Origin: Talpa occidentalis
Taxonomy: Eukaryota > Chordata > Mammalia > Eulipotyphla > Talpidae
Assembly: GCF_014898055.3 (NCBI RefSeq)
Contig: NW_023601433.1
Coordinates: 19,581,641-19,645,640, forward strand
Direction of reading: 5' to 3'
Length of the DNA: 64,000 bases
A model generated the notes under the pieces. The model did not search any database. It was not told the DNA's origin and saw only the letters and a list, made by a program, of their open reading frames with translations. The translations under genes and the position numbers were made by a program. This document shows positions 11,566 through 21,605 of this stretch, one piece after another. The number at the start of each line of letters is the position of its first letter. Position 1 is the first letter of the stretch.

Positions 11566-14545
11566 GGCTTGGAGACTTTGGGGGTCAGGAGCCAGCGGCA
11601 GCAGGGCCTGGAGTGGCGCCTCTGAGCACAGCACAGCCCGAGCTGCGTCTCCCTCCACCCCCACCCCAGGGTGTCCAGCTCAGCCCCCCACCCCTGGCGG
11701 GCACCATCTTGCTGAGTCAGCCATAGGCTGGGCCTGGTGGATACCCGGCCCGCGTAGGACGGTGCATGTGGCCCAGGACGGCCCCGTCTCCCTCCCAAAT
11801 ATCCCCTTGTCCATGCATCATGCCCCGGTGGGTGTGAGCACGCAGGGGACACCCCTGGGAGAGGGTCCCCCCACTGCTGTCTCAGAGCCCAAGACACAGA
11901 CCAGGGAGTGGACAAGCCAAAGACAGCAGCCCCTCGGGACTTGCCCGATTTGTAAGAGAAACACTAGATTTAGTAAAACACGAGGATTCAGGTTGTATCA
12001 CATTTATAGGTGCTGAGAATAAAGTGGCATTTAAATAAAAATATTTAGTAACATGAACAAATTCAGTTTTTTCTTGGTTTTCCTCCTCCCCTCCCCTCTT
12101 GCCTCCACATTTTCCCATCCCCCTCACACCCATCTCCCAGGTCTCCCCACGGAGGGCACACAGCGGGTGACAGTGACTTTCCAGCGCCCTTTGGACATGG
12201 TTCATCACGACGTCCACACCCGGGTCCTGTGTGACTGGTCAGTGGAGGGTGATGGAGCCTGGAGGAGGAGGAGCCGCAGTCCTGTCCACACAGGTGTGAA
12301 CCACTAAGGAAATTGCCTCTGCACCCTCAGTGCAGGAATTGCTCACTGAGATGTGGTAAAGGATGATGCCTGTTAACATGGTCAACTCAAAGAGGGCACT
12401 TGTCCCTCTGGAGGAAGGTCCCTGAAGGCTGGAATCTGGACAGTGTCCAACACACGGACACCAGCTCCAGAGCTCAAATAGACCAGCCCTGAGTCCCTGC
12501 TCTGTCCATGAGGCGGCGCAGAACGGGGGTGCAACATCCTGTGAGTGCTCAGAGGCTGCTCACGAGCCCCGACCATGGAGTGAGAGGCCGGGACACCCTC
12601 TGTCCTGCCATGGGGACAATCTCAGGAGAGAGACTCGACACAGCAGCGGGAACTTTCTTTGCAGACTGCAGGTATCTGCTAACCAGTCGTTTGCAGGGGA
12701 GAATCCACTCACACTTGAAAGTTTTTAGGTTTCAAATTCATTTTACACTTGAGAGAGCATAGAGTTAATGTACTCATTTTGTAGATTATAAAAACTAATA
12801 AATTCTAAAGATGCACAATTTACTGAATTCCACAATTACATATTCTCCTGGGATGAATTGCAATGGGAGAAATAACTTTTTTTTTTAAATTTAACTGTTC
12901 CAAATATTATGACTTTTAATAGCATCATCATATTAGTAGATTTCGACTTAAGATATATGACAATTAATTCTTCATAATTGTGATTTAGGCACTCAGCACA
13001 ATGTGTCAGTGTGTATTAAGTATCAAAAAGCAATGATTGATACAATTAAATTGTGATGAAAACTAAACTCAAGAGGAAATTAAAATTTTATCAAAAACCA
13101 GAATGTTATGTCTCTGTGTCTCAAAATATTATGAAACCTGTAAGAGTCAAGGACAAATTCAATACTTTTTATAGCAAAATTGGGGAGAGTTTCATGGCTC
13201 TGACACTGAAGTGAGGGTGCCATGGACATCTGACTATGGACATGAACTTGGGATTTTTCCCCATCTCCATCACTATGAGATTCTAAGTGATATTGTGAGG
13301 GGAAGAAGTAACAGTTTTTTAAAAGGCCAGGAAGGGATTTAATGAAAACATATTTCACCATTATATTTACTGTAATCAAAAGATTTCTACATGTAGACCA
13401 CTTTGGCAATTAGTTTATTATTAGTTTATTATTTTTATTAAACTTTTTAATTGTTTGCACAAATGTATATCCACAGGTTTAATCCCCGCATTTTTTTAAA
13501 ATCCTGCCTCCCCAGGACCTGCCCCTCCGTCACCCCACAGAGGGGGGAGAGGGTAAGATTGGGGGGAGGAGAGAGGACAGGGCTGCCCTGTGTCCAGAAG
13601 TCCCCACTCATGCACGGGCCTGTGGTGAGAAACAAACCTGCACCCGGTGAGCCCGGGGCCCTGGGACCGCACAGACCGTCCGGCTCAGCCCCGGAGCGGC
13701 CTCCTCCCTGCACAGATGTGCATGAGTCTCAGGGGGATAGAGGGGCCGTGAGGGACCCGGGGTGGACGAGCCCATCCTGCAAGAGGGACGTCGGTGTGAC
13801 CCAGGAGCAGACTCTGTGGGAAATGTGGTCTCTGGGTCCTCAGATGTGGGGAGTCAGGGGCATGGAGATGAGGAGACGAGGGGACTGACCAGGAGGCAGC
13901 AGTGAGGCCACAGGGGCAGGAATATGACAGAGGAAGTGTCAGGGCACGCTGCACGGGTACGCTAAGCCCAGATCATTCAGTTCCAGGACAGTGTCAGTTC
14001 TGGGGAGCAGGAAAACAGGGACCCAAACACCCCATGTCCCTGCACACCCGTCCCTGTGGGCCCTCCCCAAACCAGGGCTGTGCTGGAGGAGCAGGGACAT
14101 GCTCTCCAGGGTGGGGAGGGGCTGGGCATGGTCATGTGTCCTCTGGGGCTGTGCCCTGGACAACCTCTGGGAGGTGTGCTGGGTGGAGACCCTGGGGCCA
14201 GGGCAGGAGGCACGAGTAGCAGGACTGGGGCTGTGGGGAGGGTTTGTGAGTGGGTTTGTTGATGCATATGAGATTCCAATTGTACAATTTTTGTAGAGGA
14301 CATTTGAAATGTCAGTATTTCACCAATTTCAGGAACTAATTCAGAGAATGTAATAACGGCACAATCAAATGAGGTGGAAATAAATAGGTTGAATAATGAA
14401 GTATATGCAGATGCTGCTATTTGACTCAATATGAGCAAGAAGGTGTAATTCTGTGGAAAATAGATTGAATTACTACCCTCTCATAATGATCTATGTTCAA
14501 TGTTAGAAGATTTGTTAGTTTCTTCGTATTTTCTCTTTTATACAG
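11566..14545 (+). promoter_or_regulatory. Conserved upstream block of OR copy B
   Basis: A noncoding block duplicated ahead of the OR14 genes. It has recognisable sub-blocks: 11566-12050 (shared only with 58680-59160), 12060-12790, 12790-13480 and 13490-14260. The last holds the runs around CCTGCCTCCCCAGGACCTGC and GCTGTGCTGGAGGAGCAGGG that recur before copies D, E, F and J. It ends in a pyrimidine-rich tract and TACAG directly before the ATG, a splice acceptor. It probably contains the promoter and 5' noncoding exon, but no start site can be fixed from sequence. Confidence 0.6.
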
Positions 14546-15495
14546 ATGAAGGCCCCAGTGGTGACCAATCTCACTACCATGACAGAATTCGTCCTCCTGG
14601 GGTTCCCCACCCAGGGGACCATGGGCTTCCTGCACCCTCTGCTCTTCTCCCTGGTCTATCTGTGTGCCCTATTGGGGAATGGGCTCATCGTCCTCATCAC
14701 CACCCTGGACTGGCACCTCCACACCCCCATGTACTTCTTCCTGAAGAGTCTGTCCCTCACAGATCTCTGCCTCATAACAACCACAATCCCCAAGTCCGTT
14801 GTCAACTCTCTGAGGCACAGCAGCTCCATCTCGTTCCCGGGCTGTGTCGTCCAGGTCTTCATGATGGTTATGTCAGCTGGTACAGAGCTGACCCTGCTCA
14901 CAGTGATGAGCCTTGACCGCTATGCTGCCATCTGCCACCCCCGGCACTATGAGGTCATCATGAGCAGGGACAGGTGTGTGCAGCTGACAGCTGTGTCCTG
15001 GCTGGGTAGGGGTCTCTTTGCTGTGATGAACACAGCTGGAACTTTCTCCTTGTCCTACTGTGGGTCCAACCTGGTGGTCCACCAGTTCTTCTGTGACATC
15101 CCCCAGTTATTGGCTATTTCCTGCTCAGGAAATTTAATGAGTGAACTTGTCCCCATTCTCATTTGTGTGGTGTTGACATTCTGCTATTTCATATTCATTG
15201 TCATTTCCTATGTCCACATCTTCTCTGCTGTCAGGAAGATCCCATCCACAGAAGGGAAGGCCAAAGTCTACTCCACCTGCCTTCCCCACCTGCTGGTTGT
15301 GGTGCTGTTTCTCTACACTGGATTCTTTGATTATCTGAAGCTGGCCTCAGAGACTCCATCCATGTCTGTCCTGGTTATTTCTATGTTCTACACGGTGGTG
15401 CCCCCACCTTTAATCCCATCATATACAGTCTGAGGAACCAAGCCATGAAGTTGGCTGTGGGGAGACTGATAAATGGCCAATTGTCCATCAAGTGA
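14546..15495 (+). pseudogene. OR14A-like olfactory receptor, copy B (C-terminal frameshift)
   Basis: A class II odorant receptor, nominally a seven-helix GPCR of olfactory cilia. The frame is open from the ATG at 14546 through TM6, with NLT glycosylation sequon, GN in TM1, PMYFFL, MSLDRYAAICHP (intact DRY) and CLPHLLVVVLF. A missing C in the run at 15401-15405 (five instead of six) shifts the frame in TM7, replacing the NPIIYSLRN segment and C-tail with a short ending at 15433 (295 aa). The ancestral frame would end at 15495. One extra codon gives GSNLVVHQFF where paralogues have GSNVVHQFF. Without TM7's NPxxY it is very probably non-functional. Confidence 0.9.
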
Positions 15496-17400
15496 GATAT
15501 CACAATCTCCATTATAATACTCATTTACTCAGTTTTTCCTGCAGTTTTTCATGTCATCATTCACAAATAAGCTTTTCTCTTACAGTTGTTTGTCAGAAAA
15601 ATCATCTTCTTATATTCTTCCTTAGAATCTAGTTCCGTAAATTAATACAGACTTTTGCAAAACCCTTCCCCTTGTGAAGCTCATAAACTGAATTCCAGGT
15701 CATGTTAAAAAATTCATGTGATGTTGTTTGCAAGAAGTCACACATTTCCGACTCAGAAAGAAGTCAGAACTCAGAGGTCACCAACAGTTACTAACAATGA
15801 CAAGATGCAAGTTATTTTCTCCCGGTAGCACCGGTCATGGGACCGTGGTCCTGGGCACTCGGTTCCCACAGCCTGTGTGTGTCTTCACAGAGGCCCATCT
15901 TTGAGTAGGGGATGGGAGACAGCTGAGGGTCCCCCACACCTCACAATTCCTGATGGGGTGACTTCCTCTAAGAGACATTCATGTTTCAGCTCACATGTCT
16001 TGTTGCAACTACAATTGACATAAATCTGCCAGACGTGGGAGTTGGACGGATGACCCGGGAATCGGAGTCTGGGGCTGAAACCTGTCATGGACGTGACTGT
16101 CACTTTCTGTGACGTCTGACTTGATCCTATCACACTGTACACCTGTGATGCAGTGTTTTTATTTAAAGTAGATGAATTATTTTTGAGCCACTGCTTTACT
16201 ACTTCAAAATTTAATGTTCAGACCTTCGTTGTTGTTGTGTTCATTTTCAGGCTCCCTGAGTTTTCCAAATTGTATCTTGATTCCTCTACCAGGTCTTCTT
16301 CTTGACATTCTTTTAGATAATGATTAATTAAGTTCACTATTTTTCTACTTCAGGAGCTATGTTATCTTTTTTATATGACGTAAAACTTTAATAAAGTGAA
16401 GCACAACAATATTTATGAATTTTTATTCTCCATCAACTTCTGTGCTGTAAACCCAGGGCCTCACGGCTGCTCACCCACCCTGAGAACATGAGCTGGGGGA
16501 GGCTCCTCCCTCAAGCGTCCTCTCTGCAGCGGGACACGGTGTCTCCAAACACGCCTGATGGATCATAACAGACACAGGCCAGGCAATATTTCTCTTAAAA
16601 CATGCATGTTACCCACAAGACCATGTGCAATGAGATTTCAGAATAAAATCTGTGTGGGGAAGTCTCCCAAGTTGCTCATCTTCCCAATGCAAGATCCTGA
16701 TGGCAGGTGTCTCCCTCCTGGGCCTTCATCACTCTTGGGCCTTCATCAAAAACACATTTCTGTTTTTGCTCTGACCAAAACTTCTAACCTGTGTTTTGAA
16801 GAGGATTTGACCTCATGAGTGGGGTGAAATGGGGCCATGTTAATTAATAATTGCCACTAAAAGGATATGCTCTTTGTCATGTCTTTGCTGTCTTGTTTTG
16901 GGGTTCCATTTCTGCCCCTCTGTGTGTGCAGTGCCCCCTCACACTCCAAGGGAAAACGCATGTGAACACCCTCCTGCTTCCACAAGTCCAAGGACAGGGA
17001 ACCCCAAGGGTAATAAACAAGTGGCCCCACCACACTAGAGTGCTCCTGGGCCTCAGAAACCGCTGTGAGCACAGGCCCTGTGCGGGGAGTAGCCATGTGC
17101 ACCCCACACTCCTGACAAGGGCGAGTGTCCATCTACACACGTGTGTCCCCACCACAACAGGGAGCAGCACCCCAGTCGAGACACGGGTCAAGGCCGACGC
17201 AGACAGTCTCTAAAGAGGAAGCACCGGTGCCTGCAGAGTCGCGGGCAGGTGGATTCAGGCTCCAGGCCCTGCTCTGAGCTTCGCGGGTGTGTCCTGAAAC
17301 CCGCACGGATGTGTTCGTTCCCATCCCAGGATGGGCTCATCCTGCGGGGCCAGCAGAGTCCAGGGCGTGATCGTGTCATTATTCAGCGTTAACGTCTAAT
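15496..17400 (+). other. Downstream sequence of OR copy B
   Basis: No gene is seen. It aligns in pieces with the region after copy A (408-1194, 7534-7866, 9689-9870) and gives the uninterrupted version of that unit, without the L1 and SINEs. About 16290-16340 is the counterpart of the L1 no. 1 insertion site. Confidence 0.6.
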
Positions 17401-18459
17401 AAGCTGGGCGGACTCTGTCCTGCTGCTTCCTGGGAACTCTGAGAGCTGCTGGTGATGACGTTTCAGCTCCTCACACTCAGCCCACACTTTTCAACATGTG
17501 CACCCTCAGCGGGTGCTGGACACCGGGGTCCACACGGTGGACAGACTCGAGTCTGTGTCATGAGAGACTTAAATGTGGGAATGTGCTCCCGGGGCTGAAA
17601 AGCTTTCCTCAGCCGGATGAACAGGAAGGACTAACTATACTTTTTCTCATGTCATGAACACAATATTTTCAGTGACAACATAAGTTACCCCTCGATTCCC
17701 AGAGGAGCAGCAGCGCAGTTGTCCCACCCCTGGCACCCCACAACCTTCTCCCTGAACCTCTAAAAGGACACCCAGTCAGGATTTGTCCTGGTCGAGTCCC
17801 TGCAGTCGTACCCTCTGCTGAGCAGGAGCAAAGGGGGTGTCCTCTCCCCGGAGGGTTTCTGGCTCCACCGCATGTGGGGTATCCTTTCTCCCCGCAGTAA
17901 GGAGTTCCCCAGGGTAGCCGGGGAGAGCCAGTCCCCCACCTTGGGAATGCGGTTGCTGAGTGTCCACTGAGCTTCAACACACATGGCATTAGAGGTCTCT
18001 ACAGTGAGTGTCTCGAGGGCAGGACGTGGGTTAAAGGTTCTAGGTGGAGGGGGAGGATCGGTGAGTTTCCTGCTCAGAAGTGGCTGCGGCTCTGATGGGC
18101 CTGACCCGGGACCCCAAGGGGCTGGGGTGTGGGGCCAGCAGGACAGCTCATTCAGCTGTGCTGGGCGGGTCAGTGACAGACAGGGGAGGACAGTTGCGGG
18201 ATTTCTGAGGAGAGGGGAAGTGGCCATACTCGGTGTCCCTCACATGAATTGTTTGGACAACGTGTGAGTTTGCCTTCAGAAGAGCTGAAAATGCAGTAGT
18301 TTGACAGGACGGTGCTGCTTGGAGAATGACTGGGGAAGAGACTCGAGAGGACCAGGCATGTGGGTGCTGAGGAGCTGCTGTGATTGACTCAGTGCACCGA
18401 GTTACATTCACCTGGTGAGACGTGGCGGTGGTGATTTCTTCCTCTCCACACTCACACAG
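17401..18459 (+). other. Sequence upstream of OR copy C
   Basis: I see no recognisable gene, and this does not match the upstream block shared by copies B, D, E, F and J. It ends in a short pyrimidine-rich stretch and ACACAG directly before the copy C ATG, so the splice acceptor is conserved although the promoter region differs. Confidence 0.4.
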
Positions 18460-19007
18460 ATGACGGCTCCAGGGGTGACCAATCGCACATTTGTGACAGA
18501 ATTCGTCCTCCTGGGCTTCCCCACCCAGGGGACCATGGGCTTCCTGCACCCTCTGCTCTTCTCCCTGGTCTACCTGTGCACCCTGCTGGGGAACGGGCTC
18601 ATCGTCCTCATCACCACCCTGGACCGGCACCTCCACACCCCCATGTACTTCTTCCTGAGGGGCCTGTCTTCTCGGACCTCTGCCTCCTCTCAGCCACAGT
18701 ACCCAAGTCCATTGACAGCTCTTTGAGGCACAGCAGCTCCATCTCCTTCCCGGGCTGTGATGTCCAGGTCTTTGTGCTGATGATGTCAGCAGGCGCAGAG
18801 ATGCACCTGCTCACAGTGATGAGCCTTGACCGCTATGCTGCCATCTGCCACCCGCTGCACTATGAGGTCATCATGAGCAGGGACAGGTGTGTGCAGCTGA
18901 CAGCTGTGTCCTGGCTGGGTGGGGGTCTCTATGCTGTGATGTTCACAGCTGGAACCTTCCTCTTGTCCTTCTGTGGGTCCAACATTGTCCACCAGTTCTT
19001 CTGTGAC
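18460..19007 (+). pseudogene. OR14A-like olfactory receptor pseudogene, copy C (frameshifted, truncated)
   Basis: Starts [20 protein letters not shown] (18460) and reads as OR14 through TM2. A one-base deletion near 18667 (GTCTTC for GTCCTTC) shifts the frame, and the next frame continues [14 protein letters not shown] to MSLDRYAAICHPLHYEVIM and on to HQFFCD. At 19007 receptor homology stops abruptly before the DIPQLLAISC segment, so TM5 to TM7 are missing. Unrelated T-rich sequence follows. Two independent disablements make this a clear pseudogene. Confidence 0.92.
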
Positions 19008-19680
19008 GTTGCTTTACTTATTTAGTTGTTTGTTTAGGCTATTTTAGTTATTTTATTTTTCTTTCTTTGTTTTTTTTTTCCTTATTTTCCTTGATTTTTT
19101 TGTATTTGCTTATGTTTTTTTCTACTTTTTCTGTTTCCTTTTATTTCTTTTTTTTTAATTTTCCTTTATTTTTTATTATTGGCTGTTATTTTTATCTTTA
19201 TTGTTTTCTTTATTTTTTTACTTCAGTTTTCAGTATTTTTATTTTTATTTTTCTAGAGATCTACCCCATTTTCCCTTCTTTTCTTGTTTCATTGTTTGTT
19301 CTTTCTTCCCCTTTGTCGTTTCTCTGGGTTTTTATTTTGATTTGTTTGTTTGTTTTTTCAGGTTTTAGTTTCTAATTGTTATTTGTTCTGTTGTTTGTTC
19401 TATTGGTCTTTGTTGTTGTTCTGTTTTATTCTTAAATTTAGTAGTTAGTTTGTAATTGGTTTGTTGTTATCATATTTTGCATTTACATCTCATTTGTCAT
19501 TTTTTGTTTGTGTAGTTTCATTTATTTGTAGTGTACTTAGTATTGCTAGTAAGGTGAGTGAAGTTAGTATTGTTGGTGGAGTTAAGTTAGCATTGTTAGT
19601 ATTTAGTGAGGTTAGTGAATACTTTCTGAGTACTATTAATACTAGATTAATAGTACATTTGTTAATATCTTAGGAGAATC
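19008..19680. repeat. Strongly T-skewed low-complexity segment
   Basis: About 670 bases dominated by T on the plus strand with little A, made of TTT, TTTG and TTTA words. It then passes into short imperfect repeats such as GTTAGTATTG and GGTTAGTGAAT (about 19530-19620). It begins exactly where OR copy C ends. I recognise no transposon family. It may be the A-rich strand of an unrecognised retroelement in reverse, or an expanded tract. Confidence 0.6.
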
Positions 19681-20592
19681 AGCTGTCAGCAGAGGTAACA
19701 CAAGGGCTGGGAGCACAGTCAGGGCTGGATAGTGTAGTCAGCGTAGTCCAAGTGCACAGGCGCTATGCGTAGGGCACCTCCCTGCTAACCTCCACAGCAT
19801 TCAGAGGGAAGCAAGCCGCTCCTGGGGGTCGGGAGGGGACCCCAACCCCGGAGACACTGAGCTGGTCCTCAGCCCACCCCTGCCTACTGCCCCCAGGGGC
19901 ACCCAGGAGCCTCAGGTTCGTGCACCTGTCAGGTGTGTTCACTCTGTAGCGGGTGCCTGGTGTGCACTCTGTGTCCCAGAGCATGGCTCCCGCCTGGAGC
20001 CATGCACCGCCCGCCCGCCCCTCTGTCCACCCCCATTCTGCTGTCAGGTGCCTGTCCCTCACCCCAGCAGTGAGGCAACACCTGTCTGATCTCAAGAGAA
20101 GCTCCCTTGCTCTTTTAAGCGATTCAATGATTCAAGAATGTCTCCTGTGCACATTTTATTCAGAGGCCTCTCCGGCCGGTGTGCTGCCAGGGCCAGCAGG
20201 GCTTCAGGGGACAGCACTGCAGGCCGTGTCTTGAGGGACAGCCCGTGTCCCCACGGACTGTGGGGCCAGCCCCACCTGGGTATTGGACACAAGCCAGCGC
20301 TGCCCAGACACCAAACCCTGCCTGCCCGCAGGCTCTGCCCTGTGCCCCGCCTTCTCCCTGTGTGGACCATAGCCTGGCTGTCAGGGCACAGCCCCTGCTC
20401 ACCTCAGTGAGCACCGAGAATGGGAACCCCAGGTTCTCCCGAAACCAGCAGGCGAGCATGGGGGCGCAGAGAGAAGCCATCCCCACTGCAGGACGTAAAG
20501 GGAGATCGACCGGCCAGCTTGTGCGGAGGTGTCGACCTAAAAAGAGGGTTTTCCAAGAGGCAAATCAGCACGAGGCAAAGCAATGAAAAAGT
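19681..20592. other. GC-rich intergenic sequence
   Basis: I see no gene, repeat family or OR homology. Open frames exist on both strands but have no domain features. Confidence 0.4.
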
Positions 20593-20603
20593 GTACAAGT
20601 TTA

Positions 20604-20795
20604 GGGCCTCCCCGGTGGCGCAGCGGTTGGCGCGCAGAGCTCTCCTGCCGCCCGGTGCTCCCCTCAGCAGTGTACTTCGGTCCTTCTGCCTGCTCTGCTC
20701 CCCGCTCTGGCTCTGGTGAATTCTCTCACCCTCCCACACTTCTAACTGTACCCAGTGCTTGTATAAATAAATAAAGATAAATCTTTAAAAAAAAA
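20604..20795 (+). mobile_element. tRNA-derived SINE copy 4 with internal deletion
   Basis: The head GGGCCTCCCCGGTGGCGCAG is intact, then about 100 bases including the B box are missing, and the body resumes near GCGCGCAGAGCTCTCCTGCC. The tail is ATAAATAAATAAAG with ATCTTTAAAA. The perfect 11-base repeat GTACAAGTTTA is at 20593-20603 and 20796-20806. The deletion could predate insertion. Confidence 0.93.
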
Positions 20796-20806
20796 GTACA
20801 AGTTTA

Positions 20807-21439
20807 TCTTCAGTTATTTTGCTTAGAAATAAGCACATTTTCAAAGTTTGTAAGAAGTAATGTGATCAGAGCTAGACCCTTAAAAAGCAAAATCAAAAAA
20901 TTATTTTTTGGTAGTTGAAGGTGAAATCCTAACCATTACAGGCGTGGGGAGCACGGTCCTGCTCTGACTTTCTTTCCAGGCGAGGCCAGGACCTGTGGCT
21001 GCTACCAGGGGCTTTTGGGTGGGGAGGTGCCCATGGGCGGTCACTGGGCAGCCCCGGGCTCGCAGGCCCCCTCTGGGGGCTGGGGACATGACTTGTTGGG
21101 CTGCTGGGCGGGGCTCCCGGCTTCCCTGCCGTGGGAACCAAATGTCCTGGTAGTTTCACGCTTTTCCTGGGGAGACCCTGATGAATGGAAAGCAGCTCCC
21201 CTAGGTGGACATGGGGCCGGCACAGGGTGCACCCCACCTGTGAGCAGGCTGCTAGGCCCGCAGCTCAGCTGACAGGCTCCGACCTGCCCTACCCATGTGC
21301 AGCGACATTTATGTGCGCAATTCCTTGGTGGCCCTGTGAGTGGGACCCTGCTATCGCCCTGCGGTTGCCCCAAAAGCCTGCATGATGGTGAAGGACCTGG
21401 AGGCAAGACCTCCCTTCTGACCCTGGTCTAGTGCCCCCT
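20807..21439. other. Intergenic sequence
   Basis: No gene, repeat or receptor homology recognised. Confidence 0.35.
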
Positions 21440-21605
21440 CAGCTCCCTGGCACCCCCTCTGTGCCCTAGCCCCCCCTCTATGCCCTGGCACGCCCTCTTC
21501 ACCCAGGCACACCACCTCTGTGCCCTGGCACCCCCTCTGTGTCCTCACACACCCCCCTCTGTGCCCTGGCAAACACCCTCCACGCCCTGGCACCCCCTCT
21601 GCCCC
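21440..21605. repeat. Minisatellite, about 20-base unit
   Basis: About eight imperfect copies of a unit close to CTCTGTGCCCTGGCACCCCC, with variable spacing and substitutions. The strand is strongly C-rich. Confidence 0.75.

Noticed and set aside
10735..11625. Open frame of 296 codons in the CpG block
   Set aside because: It lies in very GC-rich DNA with similarly long frames on the opposite strand, has no domain or signal, and is low-complexity (R, G, P, A). Composition explains it.
21440..21605. CRISPR-like array
   Set aside because: Units are imperfect and contiguous, with no unique spacers, in a mammalian genome. It is a minisatellite.
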